A DNA stretch of 46,089 bases from a virus. Positions 20,538-28,661 of the stretch are shown in pieces. Within the stretch, counting starts at the first letter, position 1, and every line of letters starts with the position of its first letter. Under the pieces are notes generated by a model, which saw only the letters and a program-made list of their open reading frames with translations, had not been told where the DNA came from and did no database searches. Position numbers and translations under genes: made by a program. The DNA lies in the IMG/VR virus record IMGVR_UViG_3300023184_002113, positions 1-46,089 of that record, one strand, 5' to 3'.

Positions 20538-22855
20538 AGTTTACATGCCTCGCAATCGTCATCGGTTTCATCTGGTTGTGCAGCCAATGTTGGCGCAATT
20601 TCCGCATCTGCTTTTGCACCTTGTTTGTTGATCAGGCTATAGTAGAATGTCTTGATACCCCAAGCATGTGCCTGCATTAAGTTTTTAGCGATCAGTGTGC
20701 TCGGAACTTTACGATCTTCCCAATGTGCTGGGTTGTAGAATGTATTTGTTGAAATACTTTGATCTACATAAGCTGCCAACACTGCTGCTGTCTTTAAATA
20801 TCCATCGCAGTCTTTCTGTTCCCACATCAATTGATAACGATTTTTTAATTTGTTGTATTCTGGAACTACCTGTATAAACGAGCCTGCTTTGGATTCTTTA
20901 ACACTGATCAAACTCATTGGCATTTCGATACCGTTGGTCGAACCAATGACCACACTGGAACTTTCTACTGGAGCGATAGCCATCAAGGTAGCATTACGCA
21001 CACCATATGATCTCATGTCGCTACGTAGTTGTTCCCAATCTAGTTCACGTGTTGGAGTAAAGTCGGCTAGTTTGTTTACACCTCGAGCACGATTCTCCCA
21101 GGGGAAGTATCCTTTACCATAACGTGTGTGTTCACTGTGTAAACATGCGCCACGCTCTTTAGCCAGTTCAACTGTTGCTTCTGTTAAGTAGAATGCCTGA
21201 TGTTCCATCCAAGTCTTGACTTCTTGCAAGGCATCTTTCTCACCATAGCGTAGATTCTTTTTAGCATGCCAATAAGCGAGATTAGTGATACCAATACCCA
21301 AGGGTTGTATTTCATCATTGCTCAATTTACTTTGTATGCTTAAGAAATCTTGATAGTCAAGGATGTTACACAAGCTACGTTGTAGGATGCGACAAGCACG
21401 TCGCATGTCCTCTGGATTGCGGAAAGCACCCCAATTTATACTACCTAATGTACACAGGGCAATGCGACCGGAGGCGTCATCTAAGCGTTTGAATGGCTTA
21501 GTGGGTAGTAAAATCTCGCAACACAGATTACTTTGATAGATAGTATGATATTCTGGATCAAATGGTCCTTGTTTCATTACGTTGTCGATAAACACTAGAT
21601 AGATACGGCCTGTGTCTGTGCGTTCTTTCAGTATACCGCCCTTGAATACTTCTTCTGCACTTAGCACTTTCTTACGTAGACCTTTTTGTTTTTCATACTT
21701 AACATATAACTCTTCAAATTGTTTTGTATCTTTGTAGAATGCTTCGTATAAGTCTGGTACTTCATTGGGATCAAAGAATGTGATATTTTCTTTGTTCTTG
21801 AAACGACGCCAGAACATTGCGTTTAATACGACACCATAGTCCATATGACGCACACGTGTTTCTTCTGTACCTTGATTGTTCTTTAATACGATCAAATCAT
21901 CAAACTGATGATGCCATATAGGATAGAATACTGTGGCACTGGCGTTACGTATTCCACCTTGGCTACATGAACGTAAATCACCAAACCATTTCTTAAGGAA
22001 GGGGATCATGCCAGTGTGCATGATTTCCCCGCCTCGTATAGGACTCCCTAATGGGCGCAAACGACCTATCTCTAGACCAATACCAGCACGCTTACTAGCA
22101 TACTTGGCCATCATCTCTCCCGATGCAAAGATACTATCTAAGTCATCATCACTTTTAATCAGCACACATGAACTAAATTGCTTTGTAGGGGTACCTAGGC
22201 CGGCGAGAACTGGAGTGGCGAGCGTGAACAATCCGTCACTGGCGCAGGTATAGTAATCTTTAATATAACGTAATCTTTGACTAGGATTCTCAGCATGGAA
22301 TACTGTTGCCGCAGCGACCATGTATCTGATTTGAGGTGTTTCATAAATTTGTTTTGTGCTACGATTCTTGACTAGATATTTTTCAATCAGTTGTTCGATA
22401 GCCGCATAGCTATAGTCTTCATCTTTACTATGATCAATAAGTTCTTCCATCTTGTTCCACTCTTCTTCAGAGTACCATTCAAGAAGTTCTGCTGTGTATA
22501 ATCCTGTGGCTACGTTTGTTTTTACGATTTCTAATAAGTGTGGGACTTGATAGTCACCATAGATATCTTTACGTAGCATACTTAGGCGTTGCTTGCCTGC
22601 TACGAATTGATAGTTAGTGTGTCCTACTTCTGGTTCGTGTTCTACGTCAATTAGATCAACGATAGCGCGAAGTGTAATCTCATCAATTTCGCGTGTGCTG
22701 ATACCATCGTAGAAGTGTGGTTGGGCTTTGATCTCAATCATACTCTGACTTACGTCAGCTATGCCTTGGCAAACTTTAGCCACTTGCAGTTGCCATTTTG
22801 TAAGATCTAGTGGTACGATTGCACCACTGCGTTTTTTGACTTGAATGTTGCTCAC
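20534..22855 (-). CDS. nrdA: Class Ia ribonucleotide reductase alpha subunit
   Basis: Complete 773-residue catalytic subunit. An N-terminal ATP-cone-like segment (KRSGAIVPLDLTKWQ) is present. Catalytic residues: C230 (FSSC), N443-x-C445-x-E447 (NLCCE), C468 (IALCTLG), the Tyr pair in KTFYYS, and the C-terminal C768-x-x-C771 redox pair that glutaredoxin reduces. GTG start with AGAGG upstream. nrdA-nrdB-grx form one translationally coupled unit. Confidence 0.97.
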   Translation of the reverse strand: MSNIQVKKRSGAIVPLDLTKWQLQVAKVCQGIADVSQSMIEIKAQPHFYDGISTREIDEITLRAIVDLIDVEHEPEVGHTNYQFVAGKQRLSMLRKDIYGDYQVPHLLEIVKTNVATGLYTAELLEWYSEEEWNKMEELIDHSKDEDYSYAAIEQLIEKYLVKNRSTKQIYETPQIRYMVAAATVFHAENPSQRLRYIKDYYTCASDGLFTLATPVLAGLGTPTKQFSSCVLIKSDDDLDSIFASGEMMAKYASKRAGIGLEIGRLRPLGSPIRGGEIMHTGMIPFLKKWFGDLRSCSQGGIRNASATVFYPIWHHQFDDLIVLKNNQGTEETRVRHMDYGVVLNAMFWRRFKNKENITFFDPNEVPDLYEAFYKDTKQFEELYVKYEKQKGLRKKVLSAEEVFKGGILKERTDTGRIYLVFIDNVMKQGPFDPEYHTIYQSNLCCEILLPTKPFKRLDDASGRIALCTLGSINWGAFRNPEDMRRACRILQRSLCNILDYQDFLSIQSKLSNDEIQPLGIGITNLAYWHAKKNLRYGEKDALQEVKTWMEHQAFYLTEATVELAKERGACLHSEHTRYGKGYFPWENRARGVNKLADFTPTRELDWEQLRSDMRSYGVRNATLMAIAPVESSSVVIGSTNGIEMPMSLISVKESKAGSFIQVVPEYNKLKNRYQLMWEQKDCDGYLKTAAVLAAYVDQSISTNTFYNPAHWEDRKVPSTLIAKNLMQAHAWGIKTFYYSLINKQGAKADAEIAPTLAAQPDETDDDCEACKL

Positions 22856-22874
22856 TTGAAACCTCTATTTTTGT

Positions 22875-23336
22875 TTAATATTTTTCTAGCTGTAAATCTG
22901 TGCTTGAATATTGATACAGCAGTTGTAACTGTTTTTCTTCTATTTGTTTTGTATTTACTATTTCGTAGGGCCAGTAATTAAGAATATATTTCCCATGGTC
23001 TAACCAAGCTACGCAGTGTTTGGTTTTGTCTTTATAATCATAATATACTCTTATTTCCATAGCAGTCGATTTATGACTACTAAAATATATAGTATACGCT
23101 ATTCCTAGACTTTTAGCAACGTCACACCAGTAGTTTTCGGCTAACAAGGTCCAAGGGTCTGGCCAAGAGTTTGGATCACTTGGATCCAAATTATAATTGA
23201 CAAATGGAGCAGTGCTCCACATGTTGTTTAGTTCTACTACTGCTGATTCTAAAGGCAGTCTGTCTAATTGATGGCGGAAATCTTTCCACTGCGTTAGCCT
23301 GTCATTAACACGCAGGTTCCAAAAATTTTGCCACAT
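22875..23336 (-). CDS. Phage protein of unknown function (153 aa)
   Basis: An aromatic-rich 153-residue protein (MWQNFWNLRVNDRLTQW; DPWTLLAENYWCDVAKSLGIAYTI). Part looks like an alpha/beta fold with DKTKHCVAWLDHGKYILNYWPYE. I do not recognise the family. It follows the fibre-like gene by 1 nt and precedes nrdA by 19 nt, so it is probably co-transcribed with the late gene upstream. Confidence 0.55.
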   Translation of the reverse strand: MWQNFWNLRVNDRLTQWKDFRHQLDRLPLESAVVELNNMWSTAPFVNYNLDPSDPNSWPDPWTLLAENYWCDVAKSLGIAYTIYFSSHKSTAMEIRVYYDYKDKTKHCVAWLDHGKYILNYWPYEIVNTKQIEEKQLQLLYQYSSTDLQLEKY

Positions 23337-23337
23337 T

Positions 23338-23976
23338 TTAGTAGAAGTTTTTTAGGTAGTAGGTTAAGTTAGCTGATGTGCCAACACCAGTAGTTGTATA
23401 ACCTAATGTAGCAAGATTACCAATGACCGCATTACCAGTGATATTTGCTGTCCAATATAAAGTAACACCTAGATCAGCAGTTTGGCTATAATCTTCATCG
23501 AATACTATGGTATTACCATTCCATTGGGCAACGTGCATAGATCCAACTCTGCTATCAGCACCTCTGGTAATATTGTAATCTACGATTCTTGATGTTGCAT
23601 AAGGATGTCCAGTCGGAGTAACTGAACTTATAGTTAATGTTGTATTGGCTAATGTTGATGTGTTATCTGGCAGTGTAATAGTTTCTGTATATACTCCAGT
23701 TATATTAGCAAGCTGTGATTGTATTAAGGTAACATTGGCAGCTAAATTAGCAACATTAGCTTCTAGTGCCACCAGACCTACATTGATTAAACCAATGCTG
23801 TATTCTGTTAAGATTTCAGTTACACCGACTATCGGTGCACCTTCTGCCAGTGTGCCTTTACCAATAAACAAGCGTTGGGTGTCAACCGACCAACCAAATT
23901 CACCTGTGGCTAGTTGTGGCAAGTCTTCCTGTAGACCACTGCGTACCTGTATTTGAGAGATTTGTATTACAGCCAT
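23338..23976 (-). CDS. Fibre-like structural protein with shared N-terminal domain (212 aa)
   Basis: 212 residues. The N-terminus contains LPQLATGEFGWSVDTQRLFIGKG, the same G-E-(L/F)-x-x-x-(D/T)-x-x-x-(L/I)-x-I/F-x-x-G module as in the two larger fibre-like proteins of the window. The rest is beta-rich with many Asn, Thr and Ile. A late promoter CATAAATA lies about 26 nt upstream and the leader carries AAGGTG. Likely a short tail fibre or adaptor. Confidence 0.65.
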   Translation of the reverse strand: MAVIQISQIQVRSGLQEDLPQLATGEFGWSVDTQRLFIGKGTLAEGAPIVGVTEILTEYSIGLINVGLVALEANVANLAANVTLIQSQLANITGVYTETITLPDNTSTLANTTLTISSVTPTGHPYATSRIVDYNITRGADSRVGSMHVAQWNGNTIVFDEDYSQTADLGVTLYWTANITGNAVIGNLATLGYTTTGVGTSANLTYYLKNFY

Positions 23977-24001
23977 GTTATCACCTTAGTTCAATATCTA
24001 G

Positions 24002-24009
24002 TATTTATG
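24002..24009 (-). promoter_or_regulatory. T4-type late promoter (CATAAATA)
   Basis: Minus strand CATAAATA; 7 of 8 to the T4 late consensus. It contains the TAA stop of the upstream nuclease gene and predicts a 20-nt leader for the fibre-like gene at 23976. Confidence 0.6.
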
Positions 24010-24718
24010 CTAACTTATAATACTGTTCAACTCTATCAAACCAACGGTCCATCCAGATGTTCCATTCATTACCACTTACAGTCCAAGTTTGGAATTCCGG
24101 CCTAGCAAAGGTATTGTCTTCTAGGAGTTTAGGTGCCACAGCCATTAGGATCACACCCTGTTTAATATCAGTTCCGTGGACTTCATTATGTGCGGCAGCA
24201 TAGGCGCATAATTGTAGGAAATAGTCTTCAATCCATTCGGTTTTCTTGGGTTTATTAGTCTGTTTGTAGTCGATAATCGCCGGGCTACCCTTGTATACTC
24301 CGCAGGCATCTGTAGTGCCTGCATACAGGCCCGGAACGTATAAAGGCACTTCGATGCCCCATACTTCGTCTACGTGTTTAAGCCCGTGTTCTACGATCTC
24401 TTGCGCCATGGCATAACTCTGTTGACTATTTGGATTAGTGCCTGGAGTGCCCATTTCACGATCGTTGCGCACATAGTCTTCTAACCATTTGTGCATACGT
24501 GTTCCGCGGCTAGCGGCTTCTGTGGTAATCTCTTGGGCTTGTTGGGTTCCTACTCGTTTACGCCAATTCTCAAGAGCATCTCGCTTCTCTTGTGGTTTGG
24601 TACGATCAAGTATTGTAGTAACACTAGGAACACGTGATCCATCTGGTAAGGTATAAAGCCTTTTACCTTCTACAGTATCACGGTTAATGGGGGTATAGTT
24701 GTATTTTTGTATAAGCAT
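24005..24718 (-). CDS. RecB/Cas4-like PD-(D/E)XK nuclease
   Basis: A 237-residue single-domain nuclease. Motifs: a conserved His-containing helix (RGTRMHKWLEDYV), then GTTDACGVYKGSPAIIDYKQTN, in which D-x(n)-D-Y-K forms the PD-(D/E)XK metal site, and the Q-x-x-x-Y-helix (QLCAYAAAHN). This architecture is that of RecB/AddB-type and phage exonucleases. It has its own TTGACA/TATACT promoter that places +1 on the ATG, suggesting early leaderless expression. Probable role in recombination or host DNA degradation. Confidence 0.82.
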   Translation of the reverse strand: MLIQKYNYTPINRDTVEGKRLYTLPDGSRVPSVTTILDRTKPQEKRDALENWRKRVGTQQAQEITTEAASRGTRMHKWLEDYVRNDREMGTPGTNPNSQQSYAMAQEIVEHGLKHVDEVWGIEVPLYVPGLYAGTTDACGVYKGSPAIIDYKQTNKPKKTEWIEDYFLQLCAYAAAHNEVHGTDIKQGVILMAVAPKLLEDNTFARPEFQTWTVSGNEWNIWMDRWFDRVEQYYKLA

Positions 24719-24724
24719 CTTACT

Positions 24725-24753
24725 AGTATATATTACTAATTATAAGATGTCAA
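24725..24753 (-). promoter_or_regulatory. Sigma70-type promoter placing +1 on the nuclease start codon
   Basis: Minus strand TTGACA, 17-bp spacer, TATACT, with the ATG (24718) 7 nt after the -10. The TGA of the iscA stop is inside the -35. No Shine-Dalgarno precedes the gene. Confidence 0.65.
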
Positions 24754-25076
24754 ACAGTAAATGATTCTCCGCAACCACAACGTGCCTTTTCGTTTGGATT
24801 GGAGAATTCAAAGCCTTCGTTAAGGCCTTTTTTAGCATAGTCAATCTGCATACCTTGTAGGTACACCAGATCTTTTTTATTGATAATGAGATTAACTCCG
24901 CGATCTTCTATTTCAAGATCACCTGGAAATGTTTTGTCGGCGAATTCCAACATGTAGGCAAATCCACTACAACCACTGGTGCGCACACCAATGCGCATGC
25001 CAATACCACGACCGCGATTATACAATGCATCTTGCATGTGTTTAGCGGCATTAGCTGTAAGTGTGATCATATCCAT
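24750..25076 (-). CDS. iscA: A-type Fe-S carrier (IscA/ErpA/HesB family)
   Basis: A 108-residue A-type carrier with the three ligand cysteines: C36 (SGCSGFAY) and C100-G-C102 (CGCGESFTV). IscA proteins pass Fe-S clusters to apo-enzymes. The start overlaps the stop of the small DUF1289 gene (TAATG). Location next to iscU and a radical SAM gene suggests maturation of phage or host Fe-S enzymes. Confidence 0.93.
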   Translation of the reverse strand: MDMITLTANAAKHMQDALYNRGRGIGMRIGVRTSGCSGFAYMLEFADKTFPGDLEIEDRGVNLIINKKDLVYLQGMQIDYAKKGLNEGFEFSNPNEKARCGCGESFTV

Positions 25077-25252
25077 TATTTAAACCAACCTTTAGAATCT
25101 TTTTCTATCCTGTTTAACACTGCTTGTTTTTGTTCATCACTAAAATTATACCACTCAACGATTTCATCTACCGTGCGCCCACAGCCAACACAGACTTCAT
25201 TGTCATAGCGACATACTGATATGCAAGGGCTTTCAATGAGTGACTTCTTCAT
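25076..25252 (-). CDS. DUF1289-family small Cys protein (58 aa)
   Basis: A short gene easily missed: ATG at 25252, TAA at 25078-25076. The 58-residue product has SPCISVCRYDNEVCVGCGRT, the C-x(3)-C-x(6)-C-x(2)-C pattern of DUF1289 proteins, followed by DEIVEWYNFSDEQKQAV, also typical of the family. The four Cys could bind zinc or an Fe-S cluster. The first 20 nt overlap the iscU end in another frame, and the stop overlaps the iscA start. Its place between iscU and iscA suggests a part in Fe-S handling. Confidence 0.85.
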   Translation of the reverse strand: MKKSLIESPCISVCRYDNEVCVGCGRTVDEIVEWYNFSDEQKQAVLNRIEKDSKGWFK

Positions 25253-25622
25253 GTTTCTTTCTATAGTCTGCTATGGCTGATTTGATCGCATCTTCTGCAA
25301 GCACCGAGCAATGAATTTTGACGGGCGGTAGGGCGAGTTCTTCTGCGATATGTGAGTTTTTGATGGTCTGAGCCTCATCCAGCGTCTTGCCCTTGAGGAG
25401 CTCGGTGACAAGGCTAGAACTAGCAATAGCACTGCCACAACCATACGTTTTAAATTTGGCATCTGTTATGATTCCTTCATGCACTTCAATCTGTAGTTTC
25501 ATCACATCACCACAGGCAGGTGCACCAACCATACCTGTACCTACATCTGGACTATCCTTGTCCAAGGTACCCACATTACGAGGATTTTCGTAGTGGTCTA
25601 GAACTTTTTCTGAATAAGCCAT
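25233..25622 (-). CDS. iscU: IscU Fe-S cluster scaffold
   Basis: A 129-residue scaffold with all assembly residues: C37 and D39 (APACGDV), C62 (YGCGSAIASSS), the L-P-P-V-K-I-H-C motif with K102 and C105. Family proteins accept sulfur from IscS and build 2Fe-2S clusters; LPPVK is the recognition site for the HscA chaperone (DnaK-like). The start MAYSEKVLDHYENPRNVG is of the beta/gammaproteobacterial type. Own promoter and GGAG site. No iscS or hscA is present in this window. Confidence 0.96.
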   Translation of the reverse strand: MAYSEKVLDHYENPRNVGTLDKDSPDVGTGMVGAPACGDVMKLQIEVHEGIITDAKFKTYGCGSAIASSSLVTELLKGKTLDEAQTIKNSHIAEELALPPVKIHCSVLAEDAIKSAIADYRKKHEEVTH

Positions 25623-25647
25623 ATATAAACTCCAATAGTATAGTAAA

Positions 25648-25676
25648 ATACTACAGTATTTAGTGTGTTATGTCAA
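25648..25676 (-). promoter_or_regulatory. Sigma70-type promoter for iscU operon
   Basis: Minus strand TTGACA, 17-bp spacer, TAGTAT. The -35 is consensus. Predicted 19-nt leader with a good ribosome site. No IscR-type operator was recognised. Confidence 0.55.
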
Positions 25677-25677
25677 G

Positions 25678-26508
25678 CTATTTGTAGAATTTTAATTCTT
25701 GTTCTGTTACCGGTGGAGCAAAGTTTGGTTTTTCTAAGTTTATCTGATGATCACCTAGAGCAGCATGCCACTCGAGGTTTTCTGGGCAAAATTCGCATTG
25801 TACTATCGGTGTATCTTTATTTTTAACGAATCCTTCTAGTTCTTCTTCTGTGCAAGCTGGTGTTAACGGATAGTAATTGTATAATAACTCTCGTTGTCTA
25901 GGATCTAATTTTAATCCAAATTGACTATCAAAATCTGGTAGGTTACTCATAGCCGGACATTTATATAACTTGCCTTGATACATGGTATGATCATGTTTCA
26001 TATCACAACTATTGAATGCTTTTACAGGATCGCTGGTATGTAAAGTATATGATCCATCTTGTTCTATTACACTACTTTGATGGAATGTAAATGCTTCTAT
26101 AAATCCAGCCATTGGTAATCCATTAAGATGCCATTGGCGTTTAATATCTTCTGCGGTATTTGGATCATGCAGGCTTAGTCCAAATCCTACACGATATTTA
26201 AACCATAGATCAAAATGTATGGGCTTTAAATATGTACCATTTGATTGCACCATGATAACTGCATCAGGCCATAGTCTGCGCAGATTCATAGCCCATAGTT
26301 CTAAATCAGGATTAAGTGTAGGTTCACCGCCTAGGATTGTAATGCGTGGAAGATCTAAACGATGACTCCATGCTTCATACGCAAGTGCATGATCAGCCCA
26401 GCGTTGATGGCCTTTGAAATTGTAGTTATTAAAGCGATTGCATCCACGACAGGTTAGATTACAGACGTTGGTTATGTAGAATTCTACTACAGGAAATAGC
26501 TTGATCAT
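25678..26508 (-). CDS. Radical SAM protein with C-terminal Cys-rich (SPASM-like) domain
   Basis: A 276-residue radical SAM enzyme: C16-x(3)-C20-x(2)-C23 binds the 4Fe-4S cluster, GGEP is the SAM-binding motif, and additional cysteines toward the end (CDMKHDH, YKCPAM, PACTEEE, QCEFCPE) may bind auxiliary clusters. Such enzymes perform radical chemistry on peptides, nucleosides or other substrates. Substrate unknown. It lies upstream of the Fe-S assembly genes, which could supply its clusters. Confidence 0.85.
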   Translation of the reverse strand: MIKLFPVVEFYITNVCNLTCRGCNRFNNYNFKGHQRWADHALAYEAWSHRLDLPRITILGGEPTLNPDLELWAMNLRRLWPDAVIMVQSNGTYLKPIHFDLWFKYRVGFGLSLHDPNTAEDIKRQWHLNGLPMAGFIEAFTFHQSSVIEQDGSYTLHTSDPVKAFNSCDMKHDHTMYQGKLYKCPAMSNLPDFDSQFGLKLDPRQRELLYNYYPLTPACTEEELEGFVKNKDTPIVQCEFCPENLEWHAALGDHQINLEKPNFAPPVTEQELKFYK

Positions 26509-26524
26509 CTAGTATTTAATGGTA

Positions 26525-26908
26525 TTACAGAGCAGCGCCACGTGTCTTGGCGGCACGTTTAGCCATGTTTGAAACTGTGTCCACTGGTGCCTGTGTTGCA
26601 TCACCATCTGGAGTATTTGTAGTTGTAGCATCTGTATCGTCAAGTTCACCAGCTGGTAGTAGTTCGATATAATCTTTGTTGTAGCTTTTGATTAGATTTT
26701 TAAGAGCTGGATTGTTTTCGTTAGCCGCAACCAATGCATCATAATCAAAGGTTTTGTCTGTGTTTAAAACCAAGTTGATTAGACTCTGTGTTGAGATTTT
26801 TGGGGGTTGTTTTTTATCTTTATATCTGTGGCGAATAAGTTCCAGAGCCGTTGTTAAATTTGACTCTGGAGTATTTGTTGGGCCATGTGTAAATTCATTT
26901 AAGCGCAC
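26525..26908 (-). CDS. Putative virion protein with capsid-targeting-like N-terminus (127 aa)
   Basis: A 127-residue protein beginning MRLNEF, one of several co-directional genes whose products start M-(K/R)-(I/L)-x-E. The middle is helical (ALELIRHRYKDKKQPP) and the C-terminal third is low-complexity Thr/Asp/Ala. No enzymatic motif. Likely packaged or assembly-associated by context. Confidence 0.55.
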   Translation of the reverse strand: MRLNEFTHGPTNTPESNLTTALELIRHRYKDKKQPPKISTQSLINLVLNTDKTFDYDALVAANENNPALKNLIKSYNKDYIELLPAGELDDTDATTTNTPDGDATQAPVDTVSNMAKRAAKTRGAAL

Positions 26909-26910
26909 GA

Positions 26911-27603
26911 TTAACGCAATTCACGACCAAGTTCTTCTGCACCACCAACAGCGGCATCAGTAGCACTAAAACCATCAGTTTCATCTTGATCTAAATCACT
27001 ACCTGGAGCTGGAGGTAAACCTGCATCACCACCCGTTAGATCAGCACCTGCATCGCCCGGCATTGCCATTGGGTTGTCAACTTGCTCACCTGATAATACA
27101 CGAACGCCATTGTCAACACCTTCACGTGCTGATTGTAGATTTTGCATTAGTGTGTCTAATGTCGTACCTACTGCGTTTTTAAATGCGTCTGCTTGTTCGC
27201 TACCAATTTGGTCACGGATCGAATCAAGTAGTTGTGGTAATTGCTCATTCTGCATCTTACCTACTTTTTCAATAGCGTCTTGGACGCTATCAACCATATC
27301 TTTAGCAGCCAATAGAACTTCTGCGTTACCAACTTCACCTTCAACAAGTTGTTGACGACGTTCGTCAAGCCAAGCTGTTAATCCTTCTTTGACAGTTAGT
27401 AATTCCATATAACGTGGATTCTTTTCTGCTGTGTGTAGATTTACGCTATAGCGAATCTTATTAAGATTAGCTGAGATAGTTTCGCTGAGCTTTTCTGCTT
27501 TTTCAACAGTTAGATTGCTGTAGTTAATAGCAAAGCCAAAACGACTTTCTAATAACTTATTAATCTTACCTGCTGATTTTACGGACATTTCTGCTAGTTT
27601 CAT
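26911..27603 (-). CDS. Helical virion/prohead-core-like protein (230 aa)
   Basis: The 230-residue product begins MKLAEMSVKSAGK and is almost entirely helical up to about 170 (KINKLLESRFGFAINY; YMELLTVKEGLTAWLDERR; AKDMVDSVQDAIEKV), then has an acidic Gly/Ala/Asp tail. Such long-helix, acidic-tail proteins of T4-like phages act as prohead core or head-associated proteins. The L-A-E near the start fits a prohead-protease cleavage site. Confidence 0.6.
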   Translation of the reverse strand: MKLAEMSVKSAGKINKLLESRFGFAINYSNLTVEKAEKLSETISANLNKIRYSVNLHTAEKNPRYMELLTVKEGLTAWLDERRQQLVEGEVGNAEVLLAAKDMVDSVQDAIEKVGKMQNEQLPQLLDSIRDQIGSEQADAFKNAVGTTLDTLMQNLQSAREGVDNGVRVLSGEQVDNPMAMPGDAGADLTGGDAGLPPAPGSDLDQDETDGFSATDAAVGGAEELGRELR

Positions 27604-27617
27604 GGTTAATTTCCTAA

Positions 27618-28109
27618 TTACAGTTTAATATATTTAGCCAAGTTTAAGTTTTTCTTAATTTCTTTTTTAACTTGTTCTATACGACTCATGGTTTCTGTAT
27701 AGCGTGTAGAATAGAAATCTTCACCCCAACCGTCACCCAATTGCTGTGCTTTTTTATAACGTAGTCTATATAATGTCGCATCAAATTCTAGTTTGTTTAG
27801 CAGGCTATCACTATCTCTGATGTCTTTAGCCAGCTGTGTTTGTTGTTTATGCAGGGCTATACAATAGTAGATAGCATCTTTACGATTAAAAAAGTCAAAT
27901 AGCTGTTGATTTTGTTCCATAACACGCCAGCATTCAGCATTAATTTTAACCACACGATAGTGCCCTACTAGCACATCTGTGCCTAGCTGATAACAAAAAG
28001 GTAAGTCGCTAGGACTATCTGCTAGCCGACCTAGTTCTTCTTGGGTGAAACGCTGGATTTTTTCAACATCAAAGTTATTTGATGATTTTTTTGTAGTAGA
28101 TTTTGCCAT
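27618..28109 (-). CDS. T4-like conserved protein of unknown function (163 aa)
   Basis: The start is set at 28109 (MAKSTTKKSSNNF), since upstream codons overlap the preceding gene and contain an improbable Cys run. The product contains FTQEELGRLADSPSDLPFCYQLG and HYRVVKINAECWRVM, RKDAIYYCIALH and long C-terminal helices (NKLEFDATLYRLRYKKAQQL). I recall close relatives in aquatic T4-like phages without known function. It lies in the virion-gene run. Confidence 0.55.
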   Translation of the reverse strand: MAKSTTKKSSNNFDVEKIQRFTQEELGRLADSPSDLPFCYQLGTDVLVGHYRVVKINAECWRVMEQNQQLFDFFNRKDAIYYCIALHKQQTQLAKDIRDSDSLLNKLEFDATLYRLRYKKAQQLGDGWGEDFYSTRYTETMSRIEQVKKEIKKNLNLAKYIKL

Positions 28110-28284
28110 CATTGTTGGTGCGCAACAACACATCCTTGACTGTTAGATTATGAGCCAATAGTTGTTCTCGCTCATCTAGTTGACCTTTTGCGATAGGGAT
28201 ATCATCTACAAACTGTTCAAGCAGATCTTGCTCTTCGTTGGTGATTGCTAGTAATATTTTGTTTGTGAGTTCAACTATCTTCAT
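28075..28284 (-). CDS. Small phage protein with capsid-targeting-like N-terminus (69 aa)
   Basis: The 69-residue product begins MKIVELTNKILLAITNEEQ and is helical with a basic C-terminus (GKIYYKKIIK). A late promoter CATAAATA at 28290-28297 places +1 exactly on the A of this ATG; no Shine-Dalgarno is visible, so a leaderless late mRNA is predicted. Overlaps the next gene by 35 nt. Confidence 0.6.
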   Translation of the reverse strand: MKIVELTNKILLAITNEEQDLLEQFVDDIPIAKGQLDEREQLLAHNLTVKDVLLRTNNDGKIYYKKIIK

Positions 28285-28289
28285 GCAAG

Positions 28290-28297
28290 TATTTATG
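28290..28297 (-). promoter_or_regulatory. T4-type late promoter (CATAAATA) placing +1 on a start codon
   Basis: Minus strand CATAAATA immediately after the stop of the gene at 28298. T4 geometry gives +1 at 28284, the first base of the following gene. Confidence 0.6.
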
Positions 28298-28561
28298 TTA
28301 CTTGAAGAGAGCGTGTCCGATAAATCCGATGAGTCCTGCTAGGATGACCCCAAAGATGCTGACAATAATGCTGACACTTTGCTTGCCGCGACCTTCAAAT
28401 TTTTCGTCTAGACTGTCCTTGATACCTATTAGGTAGCCTTCAAGTTTATCCATACGATGTTCTAAGTTTTCTAGTTTAGTTTCCAAGTTTGCGTACCTAA
28501 CGGCACATATTTCAACGTGGGCTTCTAGACTCTGTTTTTCAATTTCTGCTGGCTTGGCCAT
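28298..28561 (-). CDS. Coiled-coil protein with C-terminal membrane anchor (XhlA/holin-like)
   Basis: The 87-residue protein has a coiled-coil (ANLETKLENLEHRMDKLEGYL) followed by one hydrophobic segment (SIIVSIFGVILAGLIGFIG) and a short FK tail. This layout matches XhlA-type haemolysin/holin-associated proteins and other phage lysis accessories. A lysis role is possible but unproven, as no endolysin is in the window. It lies behind a repeated leader at 28562-28661. Confidence 0.6.
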   Translation of the reverse strand: MAKPAEIEKQSLEAHVEICAVRYANLETKLENLEHRMDKLEGYLIGIKDSLDEKFEGRGKQSVSIIVSIFGVILAGLIGFIGHALFK

Positions 28562-28597
28562 CTCGCCTTCCTAAGTGAGCGATGCCGTCTTTTGAAT

Positions 28598-28642
28598 GAG
28601 CCTTAACAATGTGCCTTAATATGTGCCTTAATGAATGCCTTT
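28598..28642 (-). repeat. Tandem repeats of about 12 bp (AAGGC core) in the leader of the coiled-coil gene
   Basis: On the minus strand the unit AAGGCACATATT recurs about four times with small changes, so the Shine-Dalgarno-like AAGG reappears every 11-13 nt before the true start. No frame is kept through it. It may bind ribosomes or a repressor, or be simple slippage-born sequence. Confidence 0.5.
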
Positions 28643-28661
28643 GAGCATCTAATATATTTAC

